Origin: Bacteroidota bacterium
Lineage (GTDB): Bacteria; Bacteroidota; Bacteroidia; Bacteroidales; UBA10428
Assembly: GCA_023442525.1 (NCBI GenBank)
Contig: JAEZZA010000017.1
Coordinates: forward strand, 62,001 to 126,000
Length of the DNA stretch: 64,000 nt
Direction of reading: 5' to 3'
Shown piece after piece: positions 16,753-23,922 of this stretch; position 1 is the stretch's first letter; each line of letters starts with the position of its first letter. The translations under genes and the position numbers were made by a program. The notes beneath the pieces were generated by a model. It saw only the letters and a program-made list of their open reading frames with translations. It did no database searches and was not told the origin of the DNA.

Positions 16753-19497
16753 ATGAAAAGAGTTTTATTCTTATTGATTACCGCTCTCTGGCCGGTTCTG
16801 GTTTTTACACAGGTGGTCACTACCGATCCTGCCTTTCCTAAAGCAAATGAACCTGTTACAATCATCTTTCATGCCGACCAGGGGAGTCAGGGACTTATGA
16901 ATTATTCAGTAGATGATGTGTATGCTCATACAGGTGTAATAACCGATATGAGTACATCCATGACGGACTGGAAATATGTTAAGGCCGGATGGGAACAAAA
17001 CATTGCGGCATGTAAATTACAGAAAGTATCGGCAAATGTATATCACCTGACCATTTCGCCGGATATACGTACATTTTACGGAGTGCCGGAAACCGAGAAA
17101 ATCCTTCAGCTAGCTTTTGTCTTCCGCAACGCTAACGGTAGCCAGACGGGCAGGGAAACCGGGGGCGGAGATATTTTTGCAAACGTTTATGAATCTGGTC
17201 TGCAGGTTTCCATTGTCACCCCTGACAATGAGTTTGTATTTGCTGGGGAAGGAATGCCGGTACCTGTTGTGGTGAATGCCAATGAAGCCGATTCCATTGT
17301 TCTGTACCTTGATAATAAAAGAGCAGGGAAGACTGTTTCGCCTGAATTCGACACCGCCTTTATTGCATCGGGATTTAAGAGACATCAGATTGTGGCTGCA
17401 GCTTTTGGGAATAACCAGGTAGTTGCAGATACGGTATGGTACATGATCCCGGGCGAAACCAGAGAGGCTGCTCTGCCTACTGATCTCAGAGACGGCATCA
17501 ATTATATTTCTGATGATTCTGTAGTTTTTGTTCTATATGCACCCTTTAAAGACATTATTTATCTGATTGGTGATTTTAATAACTGGTTGCCCGACAGTAC
17601 AAATCAGTTGTCTAGAGATAACGACCGGTTCTGGATACCGGTTGGGAATCTCACTCCAAATAAGGAATATGCATTTCAATACCTGATCGACGGAGATCTT
17701 CGGGTGGCTGATCCCTATTCGGAACTTATTCTTGATCCGTGGAACGATAAAGAAATTCCCGAAAGTGTATATCCCGGCCTCATGACATATCCAGCTACAA
17801 AGACTTCGCAGATAGCCGGAGTTATTCACCCGGGTAAACCTGAATTTCAATGGAGTGATGAAGAATTCGTTGCCTCCGATGTGAAAGACCTTGTGATTTA
17901 CGAACTCCTGATTCGGGATTTTGTCGAATCGCACGATATCAAAGATGTTAAGCAAAAGCTCGACTATCTTCAGACTCTTGGCGTAAATGCCATTGAGCTG
18001 ATGCCCTTCAGTGAATTCGAAGGTAACAACAGCTGGGGATATAATCCTTCGTTCTATTTCGCAGTGGATAAATATTACGGGACACAAACCGATTTTAAAG
18101 AGTTCATTAATGAGTGTCACCGGCGCGGCATTGCTGTGATTATGGATATCGTGTTGAACCATGCGTACGGACAGAATCCCATGGTTCGGATGTATTATAA
18201 TTCAGCCGGTAACCGGCCTGCCGCAAATAATCCCTGGTTTAATGAAGTAAGTCCTAACCCGGTATATAATTGGGGTTTCGATTTCAATCACGAATCGGAA
18301 GCAACACAGTACTTTGTTGATCGCGTGGTGGAATATTGGTTAAATGAATTCCGGGTCGACGGATTCCGGTTCGATTTCACCAAAGGTTTTACCAATACTC
18401 CCGGCGATGGAAGTGCTTACGATGCCGCTCGTATCAATATTCTGAAACGCATTTATAATAAATTACGTTCGGTTGATTCCGATGCTTACATGATCTGTGA
18501 GCATTTTGCACCGAACAATGAAGAAAAAGCCTTGTCCGACTACGGAATGCTGATATGGGGCAATACGAATTACAATTATAATGAAGCCACAATGGGTTAT
18601 CTGAATAATTCGGACTTTTCATGGTCGTCGTACAAAGCCAGGGGCTGGTCAAATCCCGGCCTGGTAAGCTATATGGAAAGTCACGATGAAGAAAGGCTTA
18701 TGTACAAGAATATTACCTATGGCAATTCCGTCGGCGACTATAATATTAAAGACCCGAAAACTGCATTGGAACGGATGGAGCTGGCCGGAGCATTTTTCTT
18801 TACCATTCCGGGACCGAAAATGATATGGCAGTTTGGTGAGCTTGGATACGATTATACCATTGAATATGACGGAAGGCTGGGAAAGAAGCCGGTAAGATGG
18901 GATTATGCAGACCATGGCGACCGTTGGCAGGTGTACCTGGTTTGGGCAAAACTGATTGACTTGAAAAAGAACTTTGATGTTTTCGCAACTTCAGACTACA
19001 CGCTCAACGTGGGCAACAATGTGCCTTTGAAGAAAATCGTATTGCGGCATGAAGATGGCGATGCCATTGTGGTTGGTAATTTCGGACTCGCTGCTTCCGA
19101 TATGCAGCTTGAGTTTACTTCCACCGGAAAGTGGTTCGAATTGTTCACCGGTGATTCCATAGAAGTTTCCGATGTGAATCATACCATAAACCTTCAGCCG
19201 GGTGAGTACCGGATTTATGCTCAAAAGAAACTGAAGTCGGTAATCAACGACGTGGATAACCGGACTGTAAATACGCTTGAGATCTGGCCAAATCCGGTTC
19301 AACACAGGATATCAATCAAAGGCGGCAGTGAATTGAGAAACATTACCATATTCAATGTTTCCGGAACTGCAGTGTTGAGAATCAGCAATCCGGTTGAACC
19401 GGTTACAATTGATGTATCAGGACTTCCGGATGGATTTTATCTGATTAAGGCAGAAGAGAATCACAGGGTAGTGATGGGGAAATTTATTAAGGAGTAG
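16753..19497 (+). CDS. Surface GH13 alpha-amylase with type IX secretion C-terminal domain
   Basis: 914 residues. Signal peptide (MKRVLFLLITALWPVLVFTQ); beta-rich N-terminal domain about 22-240; CBM48-like domain about 245-345 (VVFVLYAPFKDIIYLIGDFNNW); GH13 barrel about 375-780 with YELLIRDF, IVLNHA, GFRFDFTKG (nucleophile Asp541), ICEHF (Glu583) and ESHDEER (Asp645). The last 75 residues (EIWPNPVQHRISI ... GLPDGFYLIKAE...GKFIKE) are a type A T9SS sorting domain, so the enzyme should be secreted or anchored on the surface. It starts external starch breakdown for the SusCDE importer. It sits directly after a strong terminator, suggesting lower or separate expression. Confidence 0.94.
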   Translation: MKRVLFLLITALWPVLVFTQVVTTDPAFPKANEPVTIIFHADQGSQGLMNYSVDDVYAHTGVITDMSTSMTDWKYVKAGWEQNIAACKLQKVSANVYHLTISPDIRTFYGVPETEKILQLAFVFRNANGSQTGRETGGGDIFANVYESGLQVSIVTPDNEFVFAGEGMPVPVVVNANEADSIVLYLDNKRAGKTVSPEFDTAFIASGFKRHQIVAAAFGNNQVVADTVWYMIPGETREAALPTDLRDGINYISDDSVVFVLYAPFKDIIYLIGDFNNWLPDSTNQLSRDNDRFWIPVGNLTPNKEYAFQYLIDGDLRVADPYSELILDPWNDKEIPESVYPGLMTYPATKTSQIAGVIHPGKPEFQWSDEEFVASDVKDLVIYELLIRDFVESHDIKDVKQKLDYLQTLGVNAIELMPFSEFEGNNSWGYNPSFYFAVDKYYGTQTDFKEFINECHRRGIAVIMDIVLNHAYGQNPMVRMYYNSAGNRPAANNPWFNEVSPNPVYNWGFDFNHESEATQYFVDRVVEYWLNEFRVDGFRFDFTKGFTNTPGDGSAYDAARINILKRIYNKLRSVDSDAYMICEHFAPNNEEKALSDYGMLIWGNTNYNYNEATMGYLNNSDFSWSSYKARGWSNPGLVSYMESHDEERLMYKNITYGNSVGDYNIKDPKTALERMELAGAFFFTIPGPKMIWQFGELGYDYTIEYDGRLGKKPVRWDYADHGDRWQVYLVWAKLIDLKKNFDVFATSDYTLNVGNNVPLKKIVLRHEDGDAIVVGNFGLAASDMQLEFTSTGKWFELFTGDSIEVSDVNHTINLQPGEYRIYAQKKLKSVINDVDNRTVNTLEIWPNPVQHRISIKGGSELRNITIFNVSGTAVLRISNPVEPVTIDVSGLPDGFYLIKAEENHRVVMGKFIKE

Positions 19498-19563
19498 ATG
19501 CTTACCCAAAGCACACAAAGGAAAGCCACTGAGAGCAAGGGGCCGGAGTGGCAGCCGGAAACT

Positions 19564-19607
19564 GTCGGACGCCTTGTAAGGCCCCGTGGGGAGAGAGGTT
19601 GTCCGAC
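19564..19607. repeat. Nested palindromic element (REP-like) in the intergenic region
   Basis: Within the 219-bp gap between the convergent amylase and DUF1015 genes, outer arms GTCGGAC (19564-19570) and GTCCGAC (19601-19607) enclose two further short palindromes, GCCTTGTAAGGC (19571-19582) and CCCCGTGGGG (19582-19591). The arrangement can fold into a branched structure. It codes for nothing convincing. Resembles REP/BIME-type dispersed elements; copy number in the genome is unknown. Confidence 0.5.
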
Positions 19608-19616
19608 GGTTTGGGA

Positions 19617-19644
19617 CTGGATACCGGATACTGGATACTGGGTA
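19617..19644. repeat. Four degenerate 7-bp tandem repeats
   Basis: CTGGATA, CCGGATA, CTGGATA and CTGGGTA follow each other without spacing, next to the palindromic element. The composition is unlike the flanking genes. Probably part of the same dispersed non-coding element. Confidence 0.65.
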
Positions 19645-19677
19645 TTGGAGTGCAGGCATTGGATGGAGAGTGGCTAT

Positions 19678-19701
19678 CCCCCTCCGGGAAGGGGTAGGGG
19701 G
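19678..19701. other. G/C-run hairpin between convergent genes
   Basis: CCCCCTCC (19678-19685) pairs with GGGGTAGGGGG (19691-19701) through eight base pairs with one bulge. No T-tract follows on either strand, so it is not a typical intrinsic terminator, though it lies just past the DUF1015 stop. It may belong to the repeat element. Confidence 0.4.
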
Positions 19702-19716
19702 ACTGCACGACTGCAT

Positions 19717-20964
19717 TTATTCCAATGAATGTATCACCAGCCCGCTTCGCAACTTGGGTTCGAACCAGGTGGTTTTCGGTGGCATGATATTGCCTGTGTC
19801 GGCTATGCGAATAAGCTGATCCATGCTTACAGGATATAATGCAAAAGCAACAGCCATTTCACCGCTGTCAACCCTGCGTTTCAGTTCGCCGAGTCCCCTG
19901 ATGCCTCCTACAAAGTCGATCCGGTGCGATTTTCTTAAATCGGTTATCCCCAGAATGCCGTCGAGTACATGCTCGGAAAGTATTGTGACATCAAGGCATC
20001 CAATTGGATCATCGTCATTATAGGTTCCCTGTTTGGCCTCAAGTGCATACCAGTTACCATCGATGTACACTGAAAATTCGTGTGCACGTGACGGTTTGTA
20101 TTCGTTCTTTCCCTTTGGTATAACGACGAAATCTTTTTCAAGCTTACCCAGGAATTCCTTCACTGTTAAGCCATTCAAATCCTTTACCACCCGGTTATAA
20201 TCAAAAATCGAAAGCTGGCTGGCCGGGAAATGAACGGCCATAAAATAATTGTATTCCTCATCACCCTTGTGATTTGGATTGTTGTGCCTTCTTTCTTCAC
20301 CTACATGGGCGGCAGCGGCTGTTCTGTGATGCCCGTCGGCTATGTAGGTATAAGGAATATCATTCTTGAAAATTGATTCGATCCGGTGAATGGTATGTTG
20401 ATCGTCGATAATCCAAAGCTGATGATGGATGTCGTCGGCCGTCTTAAAATCATAAGTTGCCGGTGCTTTAATAACCTGACCAACCAGCCGGTCGATCTCA
20501 GCATGATCGGGATAGGCAAAGAAAACCGGTTCGCAGTTGAAGTTGGTAATACGAATATGATTTTTCCGGTCTTCTTCCTTTTCTGTCCGGGTTAACTCAT
20601 GTTTCCGGATTACATCGGCAAGATAATCCGATACGGATGCCGATGCAACAAGTCCGTATTGTGTGCGTCCCCACATGGTCTGGGCATAAACATAAAGGCA
20701 GGGAACCGGGTCCTGGTTCAGGATATTCTTGCCGATCAGATCCTGCAGGTTACTCTTGGCCTTCTGGTATACTTCTCCTGAATAATGATCAATATCCGAT
20801 GGAAGGTCGATTTCCGATTTTATCACATGATAAAACGACAACGGATTTCCTTTGGCTTCTGCTGCTGCTTCTTCGGACGATAACACATCGTAGGGCCTGC
20901 ATGCAATTTTATCAGCGAACTCCTTTTTTGGGCGGTATCCCCTGAAAGCCTTAATAATAGCCAT
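19717..20964 (-). CDS. DUF1015 family protein of the serine operon (SerK/ParB-Srx-like?)
   Basis: 415 residues, cytoplasmic, no signal. Recognised as DUF1015 (PF06245) from the N-terminal FRGYRPKKEFADKIACRPYDVLSSEEA, the TRTEKEEDR block, YIADGHHRTAAAAHVGEE near residue 210 and the C-terminal FALYPVSMDQLIRIAD. The DGHHR motif recalls the catalytic motif of ParB/sulfiredoxin-like serine kinases, but this is my comparison, not an assignment. It is the third gene of a serC-serA-DUF1015 operon (37 bp after serA), an arrangement I recall from other Bacteroidota, so a role in phosphoserine/serine metabolism is likely. The exact reaction is unknown. Confidence 0.85.
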   Translation of the reverse strand: MAIIKAFRGYRPKKEFADKIACRPYDVLSSEEAAAEAKGNPLSFYHVIKSEIDLPSDIDHYSGEVYQKAKSNLQDLIGKNILNQDPVPCLYVYAQTMWGRTQYGLVASASVSDYLADVIRKHELTRTEKEEDRKNHIRITNFNCEPVFFAYPDHAEIDRLVGQVIKAPATYDFKTADDIHHQLWIIDDQHTIHRIESIFKNDIPYTYIADGHHRTAAAAHVGEERRHNNPNHKGDEEYNYFMAVHFPASQLSIFDYNRVVKDLNGLTVKEFLGKLEKDFVVIPKGKNEYKPSRAHEFSVYIDGNWYALEAKQGTYNDDDPIGCLDVTILSEHVLDGILGITDLRKSHRIDFVGGIRGLGELKRRVDSGEMAVAFALYPVSMDQLIRIADTGNIMPPKTTWFEPKLRSGLVIHSLE

Positions 20965-21001
20965 TTGTGGGTTTTTTATTGCTATTTAAATTATTCAATA
21001 C

Positions 21002-21922
21002 TTAATTTACCTTGAATTTTGTGTCGCCTTTGGTGAAAAAATTCACTATCTGCCTGGCCGCTGCCAATCCGGCATTAACATTGGCTTCTTCGGTTTGGGC
21101 ACCCATTTTCTTTGGAGTAGAAAAATACCTTCCGGGAGCATCGGCTTTTAACTGGTCGTGGCAATCGGGAGCTACATCCGTGATATACCTGAAATCTTTC
21201 CGTTCTGAAAACAATCTGAGCAGAGAGGGTTCATGTACCAGTTCCTTACGGGCAGTGTTAACCAGTGTTGCACCCTGGGGCATAAGGTTAAGCAGATCGT
21301 AATTCAATGATTCCTTCGTGTCTTTATTGGCAGGAAGATTCACTGATATATACTGGCACTTCCGGTATAATTCCTTTACGTCGGCAACATATTTGATGCC
21401 GTCGTTTTCAATTACAACCTTATCTACATAAGGATCATGAGCCCACACTTCCATACCCATACCCTTTGCAATCATGCCCACTATACGTCCTATGTTACCG
21501 TAAGCATGAATACCCAGTGTTTTGCCCCTTAATTCAGTTCCCGAAGAACCGTTATATAAGTTCCTGTTCAGATAAATCATCATTCCGAATGCCAGCTCAG
21601 CAACAGCGTTGGAATTCTGACCCGGCGTGTTCATCACTACAATTCCTTTGGCTGATGCAGCGTTCAGGTCGATATTGTCGTATCCTGCCCCTGCGCGTAC
21701 CGCTATCTTCAGCTTTGAAGCGGAATTTATAACTTCCTGATCGATAATGTCGCTGCGTACAATAACAGCGTCAACATCTTTAATGGCATCAAGCAACTGC
21801 TGTTTCGAAGTATACTTTTCAAGAATCTTCAATTCGAAACCACCTGCCTGAATAATTTCTCTGATACCTTCTACTGCGACTTTGGCAAATGGCTTATCAG
21901 TCGCCAATAGTATTGTCTGCAT
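21002..21922 (-). CDS. serA: D-3-phosphoglycerate dehydrogenase, short Bacteroidota type
   Basis: 306 residues, without the C-terminal ACT regulatory domain of long SerA proteins. It has the D-2-hydroxyacid dehydrogenase fold: substrate loop VRAGAGYDNID, Rossmann motif GIHAYGNIGR (about 137-146) with HDP after strand 2, and NTARKELVHE holding catalytic Arg225. The canonical late motif PHIGGSTxEA reads KKMGAQTEEA, so Lys272 occupies the catalytic His position, and the usual DVFPxEP Glu site reads DVAPDCH. I recall the same His-to-Lys change in Entamoeba and Bacteroides enzymes. Catalyses the first step of serine synthesis; serC lies 28 bp upstream. Confidence 0.93.
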   Translation of the reverse strand: MQTILLATDKPFAKVAVEGIREIIQAGGFELKILEKYTSKQQLLDAIKDVDAVIVRSDIIDQEVINSASKLKIAVRAGAGYDNIDLNAASAKGIVVMNTPGQNSNAVAELAFGMMIYLNRNLYNGSSGTELRGKTLGIHAYGNIGRIVGMIAKGMGMEVWAHDPYVDKVVIENDGIKYVADVKELYRKCQYISVNLPANKDTKESLNYDLLNLMPQGATLVNTARKELVHEPSLLRLFSERKDFRYITDVAPDCHDQLKADAPGRYFSTPKKMGAQTEEANVNAGLAAARQIVNFFTKGDTKFKVN

Positions 21923-21950
21923 AATTTCCTCCTAAATTTTTCTCAACTGA

Positions 21951-23021
21951 TCAAACCTGACTTTCAAAATCCTTCATGGCTGTTACAAGAGCCTTAACAC
22001 CTTCAGCCGGCATAGCATTGTATATAGATGCCCTGAATCCTCCAACCGAACGGTGCCCTTTCAGGTTCACAAGTCCTTTACTCTTCAGAATTTCCAGGAA
22101 TTTTTCTTCAAGTTCTTTGTATTCCGGTTTGAATATAAATACTACGTTCATTATCGAACGGTCGATTGCTTCTTCAAGGGGCGACATGAAAAGTTTGTTG
22201 CGATCGATTTCGTTGTACAAAAGATCGGCCTTTTCAACGTTGATTTTATTTATCGCCTTCAATCCGCCCAGATCCTTCAGCCACTTCAGCGTTTGCAAGC
22301 ACGAATAAATGGCAACACATGGAGGTGTATTGTAAAGTGAATCATTCTCCTGATGAATTTTATAATTCAGCATGGTAGGAACAGGCCTTGTTATTTTTTC
22401 AAGCAGACTGTCCTTTACTATAGCAAAGGCCACACCGGCAGGCCCGAGATTCTTCTGTGCACCACCATAGATAAGGTCGTACCTGGAAACATCCATTGGC
22501 CTGCTGAGAATATCCGACGAAGCATCGGCAATCAGGGGAACAGGTGATGTTATGTCAGTTTTGAGTTCGGTTCCGTAAATCGTGTTGTTTGTAGTGATGT
22601 GGAAGTAATCGGCATCAGCGGGTATGGAATAATTTTTAGGGATAAAGGAATAATTCTGTTCCTTTGACGAAGCTACAACCTGAACTTCGCCAAAAAGCTT
22701 CGCTTCCTTGATAGCTTTGTTTGCCCATGTTCCTGTATCGAGGTAAGCTGCCTTCCGGTTCAGAAAATTATAAGGAATCATGGCAAATTGAAGACTTGCA
22801 CCTCCCTGCAAAAAAAGAACTGAATACCCGGCAGGTATATCAAGCAGTTCCCTGAACAAATCTTTTGCCTCCTTCAAAATAGCCTCGAAATCCTTACTGC
22901 GATGTGAAATCTCCATAAGTGACAGGCCTGTGCCATTGAGGTTCAGGATAGCATCAGCAGTATTTTTGAGAGTAATTTCGGGTAATACAGAGGGACCGGG
23001 ATTAAAATTGTACTTTTTCAT
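21951..23021 (-). CDS. serC: Phosphoserine aminotransferase
   Basis: 356 residues, full family length. N-terminal YNFNPGPSVLP, then SLMEISHRS, the phosphate-binding LQGGASLQFAMIP, ADASSDILSRP and the PLP-lysine motif YGGAQKNLGPAG (Lys190), ending with KGHRSVGGFRASIYNAMP. It converts 3-phosphohydroxypyruvate and glutamate to phosphoserine (and can serve pyridoxal phosphate synthesis). First gene of the serC-serA-DUF1015 operon. A -7 box TATTTTTG lies about 43 bases upstream. No serB-like phosphatase is present in the window. Confidence 0.97.
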   Translation of the reverse strand: MKKYNFNPGPSVLPEITLKNTADAILNLNGTGLSLMEISHRSKDFEAILKEAKDLFRELLDIPAGYSVLFLQGGASLQFAMIPYNFLNRKAAYLDTGTWANKAIKEAKLFGEVQVVASSKEQNYSFIPKNYSIPADADYFHITTNNTIYGTELKTDITSPVPLIADASSDILSRPMDVSRYDLIYGGAQKNLGPAGVAFAIVKDSLLEKITRPVPTMLNYKIHQENDSLYNTPPCVAIYSCLQTLKWLKDLGGLKAINKINVEKADLLYNEIDRNKLFMSPLEEAIDRSIMNVVFIFKPEYKELEEKFLEILKSKGLVNLKGHRSVGGFRASIYNAMPAEGVKALVTAMKDFESQV

Positions 23022-23063
23022 AGGAGATTGTTTATTTGTTAAACACTTAACAACTAAGTGCCT

Positions 23064-23071
23064 TCAAAAAT
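23064..23071 (-). promoter_or_regulatory. Putative -7 element of the serC operon
   Basis: TATTTTTG on the minus strand matches TAnnTTTG, 42 bases before the serC ATG. No good -33 TTTG was found at 19-21 nt. An inverted repeat CACTTA/TAAGTG (23043-23059) lies at the predicted transcript start. Confidence 0.4.
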
Positions 23072-23166
23072 AAAGTAAAAAAAAATATTGTGATAAAGAT
23101 AACGGAAAAATGATTGGGTAAAGTTACAAACAGGCAATAAACATAGATGTTCGGGAAGATTTATCT

Positions 23167-23874
23167 TTATATGCATTCTAAATAATGCTCTTTCAAAACC
23201 GGGATTTTATCTGTAAGATTCTGGGTATGACAATATCCGATCACATCGTCGAGATTGTTTTTTCTGAGCCTGTGACGTTGTGCTGCCTTATCTATGTATC
23301 CGGTCAGATCATTCTTTGCCAGGTTCCACAGATCCATCGAGGCATGGGCCGAATCACAGATAGTGCTGTAATGGTTGCTATTCAGGATTTTTTCGGTCAA
23401 TGCACCGGCAAATAAGGTGTCTTCCAGGTTGAATTTGTTCTTCCATCCGGCACATAGAATTACCACGTCTTTCTTTTCATTTATTATATGGGTGCATATT
23501 GCGTCAATGTTCAGGTAGGCCCCGACAAGCACGCGGTAACTGTGCGACGCCATCATTATGCAATTCGTTCCGTTGGTGGTGGAATACACGATGTCTTTCC
23601 CTTCAATTACCTCTCGTTTGAAGTTATAGGGTGAATTACCGAAATCGGCAAAATCCCTTACAATACCGTCGCGTTCCGCGGCTACAAAATATCCCCGTTG
23701 CTTGTAGCTTTTGGCTTCGTCAAGGGTGGCCACCGGAATTATCCGGTTCACTCCGTTCATAAAGGCAGTGACAATTGCAGATGTAGCTCTCAGAATATCT
23801 ACAACCACAACAATGGAATCGTCTTTCTTATATTCAGGATACAGGGCAGGAGATAAACAGACTTCTATAATCAT
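23167..23874 (-). CDS. comB: 2-phosphosulfolactate phosphatase family protein
   Basis: 235 residues, cytoplasmic. Matches the ComB family through the N-terminal VVVVDILRATSAIVTAF, the AAERDG segment, DFGNSPYNF and the core YSTTNGTNCI, plus CAGWKNKFNLEDTLFAG. ComB hydrolyses phosphosulfolactate in coenzyme M synthesis. Bacteroidota do not make coenzyme M as far as known, so the natural substrate here is open, possibly another phosphorylated sulfonate or hydroxy acid. It lies 48 bp after the 1492-residue exported protein on the same strand and may be co-transcribed with it. Confidence 0.88.
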   Translation of the reverse strand: MIIEVCLSPALYPEYKKDDSIVVVVDILRATSAIVTAFMNGVNRIIPVATLDEAKSYKQRGYFVAAERDGIVRDFADFGNSPYNFKREVIEGKDIVYSTTNGTNCIMMASHSYRVLVGAYLNIDAICTHIINEKKDVVILCAGWKNKFNLEDTLFAGALTEKILNSNHYSTICDSAHASMDLWNLAKNDLTGYIDKAAQRHRLRKNNLDDVIGYCHTQNLTDKIPVLKEHYLECI

Positions 23875-23922
23875 TTAATAATTGGTTACAGTTTGTTTCA
23901 ACACGGGAACGAAACCAGCCCA

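Noticed and set aside
17178..17188. Extra operator-like sequence GCAAACGTTT
   Set aside because: Inside the amylase coding region, only partly palindromic in its flanks and far from any promoter; likely chance, though a footprint would settle it.
17533..18162. 209-codon minus-strand open frame
   Set aside because: Antisense to the GH13 barrel of the surface amylase, whose catalytic motifs are intact; shadow frame.
19498..19728. Small open frames on both strands in the repeat region
   Set aside because: Three overlapping short frames with low-complexity translations and no start signals; the segment is better explained as a non-coding repeat.
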